A stretch of 12,403 nt of DNA from an uncultured Taibaiella sp. Lineage in GTDB: Bacteria > Bacteroidota > Bacteroidia > Chitinophagales > Chitinophagaceae. The position numbers and the translations under genes are program-made. Within the stretch, counting starts at the first letter, position 1; every line of letters starts with the position of its first letter. The stretch lies in contig CAMPJV010000040.1 in the NCBI GenBank assembly GCA_946886975.1, positions 1 to 12,403 on the forward strand, given 5' to 3'. Under the pieces are notes generated by a model. That model ran no database searches. It was not told the DNA's origin and saw only the letters and a program-made list of their open reading frames with translations. This document shows, piece by piece, positions 1 through 5,486 of the stretch.

Positions 1-1038
1 AGCGCCTGACCCTTGTAGTTCCTTTATAAGTTCCAGCGCTGGCGCCTCCCTTATATCATCGGTCTCGGGCTTGAATGCCAGACCCCAGATGGCGAAGGTC
101 CTTCCGGTGAGATCATTGCCAAAGTACTCTTTAACCTTTCGGCCAAGCACCGTCTTCTGGCGCTCGTTGACCTTCATGGTTGTTTCCACAAGGTGAAAGT
201 CGAAGTCGTGGTCCTTAGCCGTGCGCCCTAGTGCCTGAACGTCCTTGGGAAAGCAACTGCCCCCATAGCCCACACCAGGGAAAAGGAACCTCTTGCCGAT
301 ACGGCTGTCGGAACCCATGCCGACCCTTACCCAGTCCACGTTGGCACCCGCTTTTTCGCAAAGGTTCGCCATCTCATTCATAAAGGATATCCGCATGGCC
401 AGATATGCGTTGGCAGCATACTTGGTCATCTCAGAGGAACGCTCATCCATGAAGTAGATAGGGTTACCCTGGCGTACAAAAGGCTGGTATAACTCGTCCA
501 TCAGTTTCTGGGCTCTTTCAGAAGACGTACCGATCACGACCCTGTCGGGCTTAAGGAAGTCGTCCACCGCTACACCCTCACGAAGAAACTCAGGGTTGGA
601 GACAACATCAAAAAGATCGCGGTCGAGGTTTAATGCCAGGACTCCCGCTACCTTCTCCGCAGTTCCCACCGGTACAGTGCTCTTATTCACAATGACCGTG
701 TATTCAGTGATCATGGTGCTCAACTGAGCTGCAACGTCCAGCACAAACTGAAGATCTGCTGCGCCATCCTTGCCTGGAGGAGTGGGCAGAGCAAGAAAGA
801 TGATCTGAGCGCCCTTAATTCCTTCTGCCAGGCTGGTGGTGAATTGAATTCTCTTGTCTTTAATGTTCCTTTCCAGGAGGTTCTCTAATCCTGGTTCGTA
901 GATAGGAGTTTTGCCAGACCTTAGCTGGTTGATCTTATCCTCATTGATATCTATGCACATCACATTGTTACCGGTCTCTGCAAAGCATGTACCCGTAACT
1001 AAACCCACATAACCTGTTCCTATTATTGCCAGCTGCAT
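1..1038 (-). CDS. ugd: UDP-glucose 6-dehydrogenase (C-terminus cut by window edge)
   Basis: The enzyme oxidises UDP-glucose to UDP-glucuronate with two NAD+ in the cytoplasm, supplying uronic-acid precursors for surface polysaccharides. My translation from the ATG at 1038 runs 346 codons without a stop to the window edge. The family is about 440 residues, so roughly the last 95 (most of the UDP-binding domain) are missing. Visible motifs are the N-terminal Rossmann loop GTGYVG (residues 7-12), NKSTVPVGT (118-126), SNPEFLREG (147-155), the conserved Lys206 and Asn210 in TKYAANAYLA, and the active-site loop GGSCFPKD with nucleophile Cys262 and Asp266. The C-terminal domain begins at WGLAFKPETDDIREAPA (318-334). 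An AGGAA sits 6 nt before the ATG, and a consensus Bacteroidota promoter lies just upstream. The gene is divergent from the next one, so it is probably transcribed alone or heads a leftward unit. The family call is near certain; substrate specificity within the nucleotide-sugar dehydrogenases is inferred from the close motif match. Confidence 0.96.
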   Translation of the reverse strand, partial: MQLAIIGTGYVGLVTGTCFAETGNNVMCIDINEDKINQLRSGKTPIYEPGLENLLERNIKDKRIQFTTSLAEGIKGAQIIFLALPTPPGKDGAADLQFVLDVAAQLSTMITEYTVIVNKSTVPVGTAEKVAGVLALNLDRDLFDVVSNPEFLREGVAVDDFLKPDRVVIGTSSERAQKLMDELYQPFVRQGNPIYFMDERSSEMTKYAANAYLAMRISFMNEMANLCEKAGANVDWVRVGMGSDSRIGKRFLFPGVGYGGSCFPKDVQALGRTAKDHDFDFHLVETTMKVNERQKTVLGRKVKEYFGNDLTGRTFAIWGLAFKPETDDIREAPALELIKELQGSGA

Positions 1039-1058
1039 ATAGTTCCTGAAAATTTGCG

Positions 1059-1088
1059 CAAACCTACATGAAAAACCTTATTAAACAA
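1059..1088 (-). promoter_or_regulatory. Bacteroidota-type promoter of ugd
   Basis: On the minus strand, TTG (1088-1086), a 19-nt spacer and TAGGTTTG (1066-1059) match the Bacteroidota vegetative consensus (TTG, about 19 nt, TAnnTTTG) exactly. Transcription should begin near 1053, giving a leader of about 15 nt that carries the AGGAA before the ATG at 1038. This is the cleanest promoter in the window. Confidence 0.75.
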
Positions 1089-1206
1089 TATGGCAATGAA
1101 TGCTATAGAGCTGGTGATAAGAGGGCGTGAGGCAGGTATGGGCCAGTGAGATGGCACTTGATCTTTGAGGTGACATCTGCACTCCTTTGGCTGTGGCGTG
1201 ATGTTA

Positions 1207-1234
1207 TTGGAAGTGCGGGTGACCATTAAGGTTG
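1207..1234 (+). promoter_or_regulatory. Probable promoter of the LigD_N-like gene
   Basis: TTG (1207-1209), a 17-nt spacer and TAAGGTTG (1227-1234) match TAnnTTTG at all but one fixed position. The box ends only 7 nt before the ATG at 1242, so the transcript would begin at or within a few nucleotides of the start codon. No Shine-Dalgarno site is visible. The 203-bp gap 1039-1241 holds this promoter, the divergent ugd promoter and nothing else I can identify. Confidence 0.45.
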
Positions 1235-1241
1235 AGCTGTT

Positions 1242-2120
1242 ATGAAGAAGGCCGCGCCAGATTTACCTCATTTCCTCGTGCTGCACACAGCGGATGAGCT
1301 ATTTCTTCTATGCTTTGAGATCAACGGGGCTTTTCAATGCTGGGCATCTACGCACCCTCCATCTATGGATGTCCGGTTTAAGAGAAGTATCAGAAAAGCC
1401 GCAAATCAGCCCATGTCTGCTATGGACAAGCCCAGGAAAGGAATGAAGGAGTGGGATAGCGGTACCTATGCAGTCGGGAAGCACAAGACAAAGAAGGATA
1501 ATGAAAAGGCCTTCCTGGAAGGACTGTCTGAGAATAAGTTGTCGTTCCTGCTGAACGGCAACAGGGTGAAGGGGAGGTTTATCATTCATTACAGCGAGAC
1601 GGCCAATGCCCTGCTGCTTTATAAAAAGAAGGATAAATTCCAGCAAGAGGAAGATCCGCTGGAGACGGAGCTGAAGCGGTCTATGAACAAATGGGTGCCG
1701 AAGTACGACCCTGACAAGGTGAGGCCGGGTGTGGAAAAGAAGGAAAACAAACCGCTGGCACAACGAGAGGAGGGTAGAGCTGCGACCCATAAAAAGAAAG
1801 CGGCCTCCCCATCCAGGCGAAAGCCGTCTGCGGGGAAGGAGAAGGAGCGGCAACCCATGCCTGCCAGTCCGTTGAAGAAGCTGTCGGACGGGAAGTTTAC
1901 CTACGTTATTAAAGCAAAGGAATATGAGTTTAGCCTCTACAAGGCTCTTGAAAGCAAAGACGAAGACCTCGTGTGCCTTGTTGCGGGAAAGGATACAGAC
2001 ATATTTGTAATGCGACCGTCTAAGAAGAACAGGTGGGAGGTAATTACCTCTGTTGGCATAGCCATAGCTCGCAATGAGGATGCCTTCGCAAACGCCATAC
2101 TTGAATTCCTAAACGGATAA
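1242..2120 (+). CDS. Degenerate LigD 3'-phosphoesterase-like domain protein, function unknown
   Basis: This 292-residue protein has three parts. Residues about 10-120 follow the LigD N-terminal phosphoesterase (LigD_N) pattern. F11-W34 matches the family's opening strand pair, with E26-I-N-G and QCWAS. PPSMDVRFKRSI (39-50) corresponds to GPSLDPxDKRLA, EWDSGTY (70-76) to VWDxGTY, and LSFLLNGNRVKGRF (100-113) to LEFELxGxxLKGRW. The catalytic residues of the family appear lost: the H-Y-D-x-R-L-E motif aligns with LFLLCFE (20-26), the His of DHP is Gln56, and the EGxYGAG segment is deleted. Only His15 may correspond to the first metal-binding His. Residues about 140-212 form a Lys/Arg/Pro/Ser-rich, probably disordered linker. 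Residues about 215-292 look like a small folded domain I do not recognise. Known LigD_N proteins trim ribonucleotide or phosphate 3' ends during DNA repair; this one is probably not an active enzyme and may instead bind nucleic acid through its basic linker. The family match is by eye. Confidence 0.7.
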   Translation: MKKAAPDLPHFLVLHTADELFLLCFEINGAFQCWASTHPPSMDVRFKRSIRKAANQPMSAMDKPRKGMKEWDSGTYAVGKHKTKKDNEKAFLEGLSENKLSFLLNGNRVKGRFIIHYSETANALLLYKKKDKFQQEEDPLETELKRSMNKWVPKYDPDKVRPGVEKKENKPLAQREEGRAATHKKKAASPSRRKPSAGKEKERQPMPASPLKKLSDGKFTYVIKAKEYEFSLYKALESKDEDLVCLVAGKDTDIFVMRPSKKNRWEVITSVGIAIARNEDAFANAILEFLNG

Positions 2121-2182
2121 GGTTTTCCACAACCCTTTTTGGCGTGGCTCTATTGAGGTAATATTGCAGGGTACTTTCTTCC

Positions 2183-3019
2183 ATGTCCCTCTTTATAGCA
2201 TCACTCAATTCCGGCAGCAACGGCAATTGCTACTATGTTGGCAATGAGCACGAGGCAGTGCTGGTGGACGCCGGAATATCCTGTCGCGAGACGGAGAAGC
2301 GGATGAAGCGACTAAACCTGTCTATGGAGAAGGTGAAGGCGGTGTTCATTTCGCACGAGCATACTGATCACATTTCGGGAGTAACTGTGCTGTCTAAGAA
2401 GTACAGGCTACCTGTATTTATCAGTGACAGGACGCTTCGGTTTTCGAGACTAAACCTGGATAGCACCCTTGTTCAGGGACTATGGGGCTATCAGCCGGTG
2501 GACGTAGGTGGACTGAGGGTAACGGCTTTTCCTAAACGTCACGATGCTTCGGAACCACATAGCTTTATCATTGCCGGGAGTGGCGTAACAGTGGGCGTGA
2601 TGACCGACATTGGAAACGCCTGCGAGCATGTTGTCACCAACTTCAGGCAGTGTGATGCGGCGTTCCTGGAAGCTAACTACGACGAGGATATGCTGGAGCG
2701 CGGGAGGTATCCCTACCATCTAAAGCAACGAATCCGCGGGGGTATGGGGCATCTATCAAACAGGCAGGCACTGCAGCTATTCCTTGATCACAGGCCGGAG
2801 CATATGAGCCATCTTGTTCTTACCCACCTTTCTAAAGAAAATAACTGTCCAGAACTAGTGAAGAAGCTGTTTGACACACATGCAGCAGCGACACAGGTCT
2901 GCGTGGCTTCGCGGTATGCGGAGACGCCCGTCTTTCATGTTCAAAGCAGGAATCATGTTCACACACCTGTGGTCAATAAAGCAGTGGCCATGGATACGTA
3001 TCAGGCATCGCTGTTTTAG
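2183..3019 (+). CDS. MBL-fold metallo-hydrolase, YycJ/WalJ-like
   Basis: This 278-residue cytoplasmic protein of the metallo-beta-lactamase fold is of typical length for the YycJ (WalJ/VicX) subgroup. Motifs in order are LNSGSNGNCYYV (8-19), the strand LVDAGIS (27-33) and the metal-binding HEHTDH (58-63). These are followed by MTDIGNACEHV, LEANYDEDML, a YPYHLKQRI segment, GHLSN and LTHLSKENN, all characteristic of YycJ proteins. Members are proposed phosphodiesterases or 5'-exonuclease-like nucleases; in Bacillus the gene follows the WalKR two-component genes and affects DNA repair or replication coordination. No such regulators are present here. The gene follows the LigD_N-like gene by 62 nt on the same strand and may be cotranscribed with it, an intriguing pairing if both act on nucleic acid. 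No good Shine-Dalgarno site precedes the ATG. Family is secure; the substrate is not known. Confidence 0.9.
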   Translation: MSLFIASLNSGSNGNCYYVGNEHEAVLVDAGISCRETEKRMKRLNLSMEKVKAVFISHEHTDHISGVTVLSKKYRLPVFISDRTLRFSRLNLDSTLVQGLWGYQPVDVGGLRVTAFPKRHDASEPHSFIIAGSGVTVGVMTDIGNACEHVVTNFRQCDAAFLEANYDEDMLERGRYPYHLKQRIRGGMGHLSNRQALQLFLDHRPEHMSHLVLTHLSKENNCPELVKKLFDTHAAATQVCVASRYAETPVFHVQSRNHVHTPVVNKAVAMDTYQASLF

Positions 3020-3040
3020 GGAGCAATGAAGGCTTCCTAT

Positions 3041-4234
3041 TTACCCTGCTACTGTTGACTCATTGATGCTTGCAACGAGCACTTCGCAGGCCTGCTCTAA
3101 CTCTTCATTGGTGATGGTGAGAGGCGGGGCAATGCGGATGCAATTGGCTGCGAAAAGGAACCAATCGCTGAAGAGGCCCTTCTCAAGACACTTGCCAAGC
3201 ACAGCCATGACAGTTGCGGCATCATTCAACTCTACTGCGACAAGAAGACCTTTGCTTCTGACAGCCTTTATGGAACTATGCTGAAGCAGACGGAGGAGCA
3301 GTTCTTCTTTATGTTTTACCTGTGCTATAATATCTTCTCTCAGGAGAATATTGAACGATGCCATGCCTGCAGCGCAGCATACGGGATGCCCGCCAAAAGT
3401 GGTAATATGACCGAGGACGGGCTGATTTGCGAGAGAATACATAAGCTCCCGGGATGACACAAAGGCACCCAACGGCATGCCGCCGCCCAGTGCCTTGCCA
3501 AGAAGGACAACGTCTGGTACCATGTCGTAGTGTTCGAAAGCCCAGAGCTTTCCTGTTCTTCCAAAACCTGTTTGTATCTCATCGCAGATAAGGAGGGTGC
3601 CTGTTTCCGTACACTTGTTTCGCAGCGACTGCATCCAGGAGGCGCGGGGCTCTACGACACCGGCTTCAGCCTGGACGGTCTCTATGATGACACAGGCGGT
3701 CTTCTCATTGATGGCATCGAGCAGTTGCTGTGAGTTGTAGTCGTAGTGCCATATCCCGGGCATGAGCGGTCTGAAGGAGTTGCGCCAGTATTCGTCGCCG
3801 ATAAGGCTGAGGGCTCCCGTAGTAGAGCCGTGATAGCTGCGATTGCAGCAGATGATCTCCGGCCTGCCGGTTACCCTCCTGGCGAGCTTGATCGCACCTT
3901 CCACAGCCTCGGCACCGGAGTTAGTAAAGTAAACACAGTCCAGAGGAGCCGGCAAGTGCTTCGTAAGCAGTGTTGCGTACTCCACTTGCGGGCTTTGAAT
4001 CAGCTCACCATAAACCATGATATGGAGGTAGTCCTCAGCCTGTTTCTTAATGGCATCTACTATTTCCTGTCTGCCATGGCCCAGGTTGCAGACGCTAATG
4101 CCGCCGATCAGGTCCAGGTATCGCTTGCCATCAACATCGAACAAGTAATTACCCTTTGCGGAAGCGATATGTAAACCAACAGGTGAATCGGAAGTTTGTG
4201 CCACATGTTGCTGAAATAGCTGGCGAGTGTTCAT
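3041..4234 (-). CDS. Class III PLP-dependent aminotransferase (acetylornithine/GABA aminotransferase family)
   Basis: This fold-type I, PLP-dependent transaminase moves an omega- or alpha-amino group to 2-oxoglutarate. Numbered from the ATG at 4234 (397 residues), it shows the N-terminal DxxGKRYLDLIGG segment, the NSGAEAVEGAIKLAR phosphate-binding region (105-119), SYHGSTTGALSL (133-144), DEIQTGFGRTG (218-228) with Asp218 contacting the pyridine nitrogen, and the Schiff-base Lys247 in LLGKALGGGMP. An in-frame ATG at 4252 would add six residues. I prefer 4234 because a TAACTTTG -7 box overlaps those extra codons, and because relatives in Bacteroidota, as I recall them, begin MxxRQLFxxHVAQTS. 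It converges on the metallo-hydrolase with a 21-nt gap. The gene stands alone, with no arginine- or GABA-pathway neighbours, so the substrate (acetylornithine, ornithine, GABA or other) cannot be settled. Confidence 0.92.
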   Translation of the reverse strand: MNTRQLFQQHVAQTSDSPVGLHIASAKGNYLFDVDGKRYLDLIGGISVCNLGHGRQEIVDAIKKQAEDYLHIMVYGELIQSPQVEYATLLTKHLPAPLDCVYFTNSGAEAVEGAIKLARRVTGRPEIICCNRSYHGSTTGALSLIGDEYWRNSFRPLMPGIWHYDYNSQQLLDAINEKTACVIIETVQAEAGVVEPRASWMQSLRNKCTETGTLLICDEIQTGFGRTGKLWAFEHYDMVPDVVLLGKALGGGMPLGAFVSSRELMYSLANQPVLGHITTFGGHPVCCAAGMASFNILLREDIIAQVKHKEELLLRLLQHSSIKAVRSKGLLVAVELNDAATVMAVLGKCLEKGLFSDWFLFAANCIRIAPPLTITNEELEQACEVLVASINESTVAG

Positions 4235-4239
4235 GGCGC

Positions 4240-4271
4240 CAAAGTTAAGCATTGACCTTTCAGGCAGACAA
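4240..4271 (-). promoter_or_regulatory. Promoter of the aminotransferase gene
   Basis: On the minus strand, TTG (4271-4269), a 21-nt spacer and TAACTTTG (4247-4240) fit the Bacteroidota consensus. Only five nucleotides separate the box from the ATG at 4234, so transcription should start essentially at the AUG (leaderless or nearly so). This decides the start-codon choice, since the upstream ATG at 4252 lies before the expected transcription start. Confidence 0.55.
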
Positions 4272-4313
4272 GTGGCTTAAGGCACGGACATAGTTCTAAA
4301 AATGGAGGGGTAC

Positions 4314-4357
4314 CCTTATAGAGACCTTATAGAGACATTATAGAGACCTTATAGAGA
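4314..4357. repeat. 11-bp tandem repeat, four units
   Basis: Four contiguous 11-bp units read CCTTATAGAGA, CCTTATAGAGA, CATTATAGAGA and CCTTATAGAGA; only one base differs across all copies. A period of 11 puts every copy on nearly the same face of the helix. The array begins 43 bp upstream of the -33 element of the leftward aminotransferase gene. It is non-coding in any sensible frame, since 11 is not a multiple of 3. It could be a protein-binding array or a slippage-generated minisatellite. Confidence 0.9.
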
Positions 4358-4384
4358 TGCAAATCCTATGTAACAGCGCAGTAA

Positions 4385-4460
4385 GAAGGCAGTTGAAGCG
4401 TGGCAGAAGCGTTAGAAAAGCATAGCCAAAGCATAGTGAAAGCATACCCAAGGTATTATT
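4385..4460. repeat. Second, degenerate 11-bp-period repeat
   Basis: From 4395 six consecutive 11-bp blocks read GAAGCGTGGCA, GAAGCGTTAGA, AAAGCATAGCC, AAAGCATAGTG, AAAGCATACCC and AAGGTATTATT. The first five share RAAGCRT; the sixth is decayed. A possible extra, 10-bp block (GAAGGCAGTT) begins at 4385. The unit differs from that of the first array but has the same period, and the core ATAG occurs in both. The two arrays are not in phase with each other. Confidence 0.7.
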
Positions 4461-4476
4461 TCGTAATGTGATCCGC

Positions 4477-4492
4477 TGCCTATATGCCTATA
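4477..4492. repeat. 8-bp direct repeat (two copies)
   Basis: TGCCTATA occurs twice in direct tandem, followed by a partial third copy (TACCTGCC to 4500). It is short and may be chance, but it sits just beyond the 11-bp arrays and shares the TATA-rich character. Confidence 0.4.
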
Positions 4493-4606
4493 TACCTGCC
4501 TCTTCTAGTACTAAACTGAGCATTGATGAAGAGGTACCTGGGTCAGGGGCTTAGTCAATAGGAGCCTTTTCAACTTTCAATAACCGGAGGGTACCGCTAT
4601 TCATCT

Positions 4607-4891
4607 TTATTCGGCCACCAGCTCAATTGCAGAAGTAGTTTCATCCCGTCTGAAGAGGCAGATGCGGATGGCTTGTCCAGGTTCTTCACTGATGGTGAGG
4701 AAGAAAGGAACACTTCCTGTTTCATCGGTGGTGATAACCATTAGAACTTTGTCTTCCTCTTCCTGAAGGATGAAGCTGCCGAACGTTTTACCGTTCTTGA
4801 TGATATTTGTTTCAGTAAATCTGAACCTGCTACCGGAGGTGTTTAGAAAAGCTCTGGAGATCAAGGTCTGAAGCACTTGTAGTTGAAGCAT
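4607..4891 (-). CDS. Hypothetical protein, 94 residues
   Basis: I do not recognise this small protein. It has no signal peptide or membrane segment. After a short N-terminal helix-like stretch (LQVLQTLISRAFL), it reads as alternating strands: SRFRFTET, FGSFILQEEED, KVLMVITTDE, VPFFLTISEE and AIRICLFRRDE. This suggests a small beta-rich cytoplasmic fold. It is acidic, with even codon use like its neighbours. Upstream on the minus strand lie TTG (4927-4925), an 18-nt spacer and a weak TATAAATG (4906-4899), seven nucleotides before the ATG. It is followed at 151 nt upstream by the lipoprotein gene on the same strand. It is probably a real gene given amphipathic strand patterning and the lack of a competing frame, but homology would be needed to be sure. 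Confidence 0.6.
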   Translation of the reverse strand: MLQLQVLQTLISRAFLNTSGSRFRFTETNIIKNGKTFGSFILQEEEDKVLMVITTDETGSVPFFLTISEEPGQAIRICLFRRDETTSAIELVAE

Positions 4892-4952
4892 GGCGTGTCA
4901 TTTATAGCGAACATATTGCAACGGCAAGGTCGGGGATAATGTGATCGCTTTG

Positions 4953-4970
4953 TACCGTTTTTTAACGGTA
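4953..4970 (+). other. Perfect 7-bp stem-loop
   Basis: TACCGTT (4953-4959), a TTTT loop and AACGGTA (4964-4970) form a perfect hairpin. Read on the plus strand it is followed by TTTTCTT, which resembles an intrinsic terminator, but no plus-strand gene lies upstream. Read on the minus strand it falls between the lipoprotein and the 94-residue gene without a U tract. Its role is unclear: terminator of an unseen antisense transcript, operator or chance. Confidence 0.35.
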
Positions 4971-5042
4971 TTTTCTTCAAGTCCGCAGACAAGGGACGGC
5001 AGGTGGGAATGTGGGCTATAAGCCTGTAGAACCAGCTAGATT

Positions 5043-5357
5043 TTAGGGAAAGGTAAACTCCTGTGTGTCGCAGCCCTCGAGGAATACGCCACCAGTGAGA
5101 TCGTTGGGCTGTCCGAGGTAACCGGTTAGCTGTAGCACACGAATAGAATGACCTCCCCGGTCCAGAGTATGTTCTGACCGTGTCCGGCCCTGCATAACAC
5201 CTATGTTATTGCCGTCTATGTAAATGGCATAAGGGTCATTGGAGTCGTTGTACAGAATGACAGTTCCCTGAGGGCAAACGCTATTGTTTCCGATACCGGT
5301 ATCGCAGGCGGAGAAGAAGAGGCAAATACCTAAGCCCAACAGAGCACGTCTGAACAT
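5043..5357 (-). CDS. Small lipoprotein with PEGA-like repeat
   Basis: This 104-residue exported protein has a short basic N-terminus (MFRR), a hydrophobic core (ALLGLGICLFF) and the lipobox FSAC, which gives lipidation at Cys18 and anchoring in the cell envelope. The mature part includes an IYIDGNNIGVM segment and then HTLDRGGHSIRVLQLTGY. This resembles the beta-strand and turn pattern of PEGA domains, often carbohydrate- or envelope-associated, although the PEGA tetrad itself is not present. Two further cysteines (in SVCPQG and EGCDTQ) could form a disulfide. A TAAATTTA box (5369-5362) sits four nucleotides before the ATG, near the Bacteroidota -7 consensus, but I see no good -33 element. 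The gene is divergent from the helicase. The export call is strong; the molecular role is unknown. Confidence 0.8.
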   Translation of the reverse strand: MFRRALLGLGICLFFSACDTGIGNNSVCPQGTVILYNDSNDPYAIYIDGNNIGVMQGRTRSEHTLDRGGHSIRVLQLTGYLGQPNDLTGGVFLEGCDTQEFTFP

Positions 5358-5447
5358 GGAGTAAATTTAGTGAAAACCATTCAGCACATTAGAATGAGCC
5401 ATCCTCAAACCGAGAAGCACTGCCAAATGACATTGCTATAGGAGGCG

Positions 5448-5483
5448 TTTGCCAAACCCCGGAAGGTAAAATTGATAACTTTG
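5448..5483 (+). promoter_or_regulatory. Promoter of the helicase gene
   Basis: TAACTTTG (5476-5483) is a full match to TAnnTTTG and ends three nucleotides before the ATG at 5487. A TTTG at 5448-5451 could be the -33 element, but the 24-nt spacer is longer than usual. A purine-rich GGAAGG (5461-5466) precedes an in-frame TTG at 5472 and would support that start if the promoter lies further upstream. Confidence 0.45.
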
Positions 5484-5486
5484 GAG

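Larger units (their letters stand above)
4253..4606. other. 354-bp gene-free region with repeat arrays
   Basis: No convincing coding sequence is present on either strand. The stretch holds the aminotransferase promoter at its left end, a 4-unit 11-bp tandem array (4314-4357), a degenerate 11-bp-period array (about 4385-4460), a short 8-bp repeat (4477-4492) and three GGTACC palindrome cores (4309-4314, 4533-4538 and 4590-4595). It lies upstream of the aminotransferase promoter and downstream of the 94-residue gene's stop codon. Confidence 0.7.

Noticed and set aside
1308..1853. Long open frame (181 codons) on the minus strand opposite the LigD_N-like gene
   Set aside because: It is the antisense reading of a Lys/Arg/Glu-rich stretch, giving an Arg/Leu/Phe-rich peptide with no recognisable domain. 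The plus-strand gene has clear family motifs.
3746..4174. 142-codon open frame on the plus strand inside the aminotransferase gene
   Set aside because: The opposite strand carries a complete, motif-rich aminotransferase. The shadow peptide has no domain and no promoter.
4314..4460. CRISPR array
   Set aside because: The units are 11 bp and contiguous, without unique spacers, and no cas gene is present.
4308..4595. Three GGTACC palindrome cores in the gene-free region (4309, 4533, 4590)
   Set aside because: Spacing is irregular and flanks differ. Six-base palindromes at this number are a mild excess only, and no paired structure or known site type fits.
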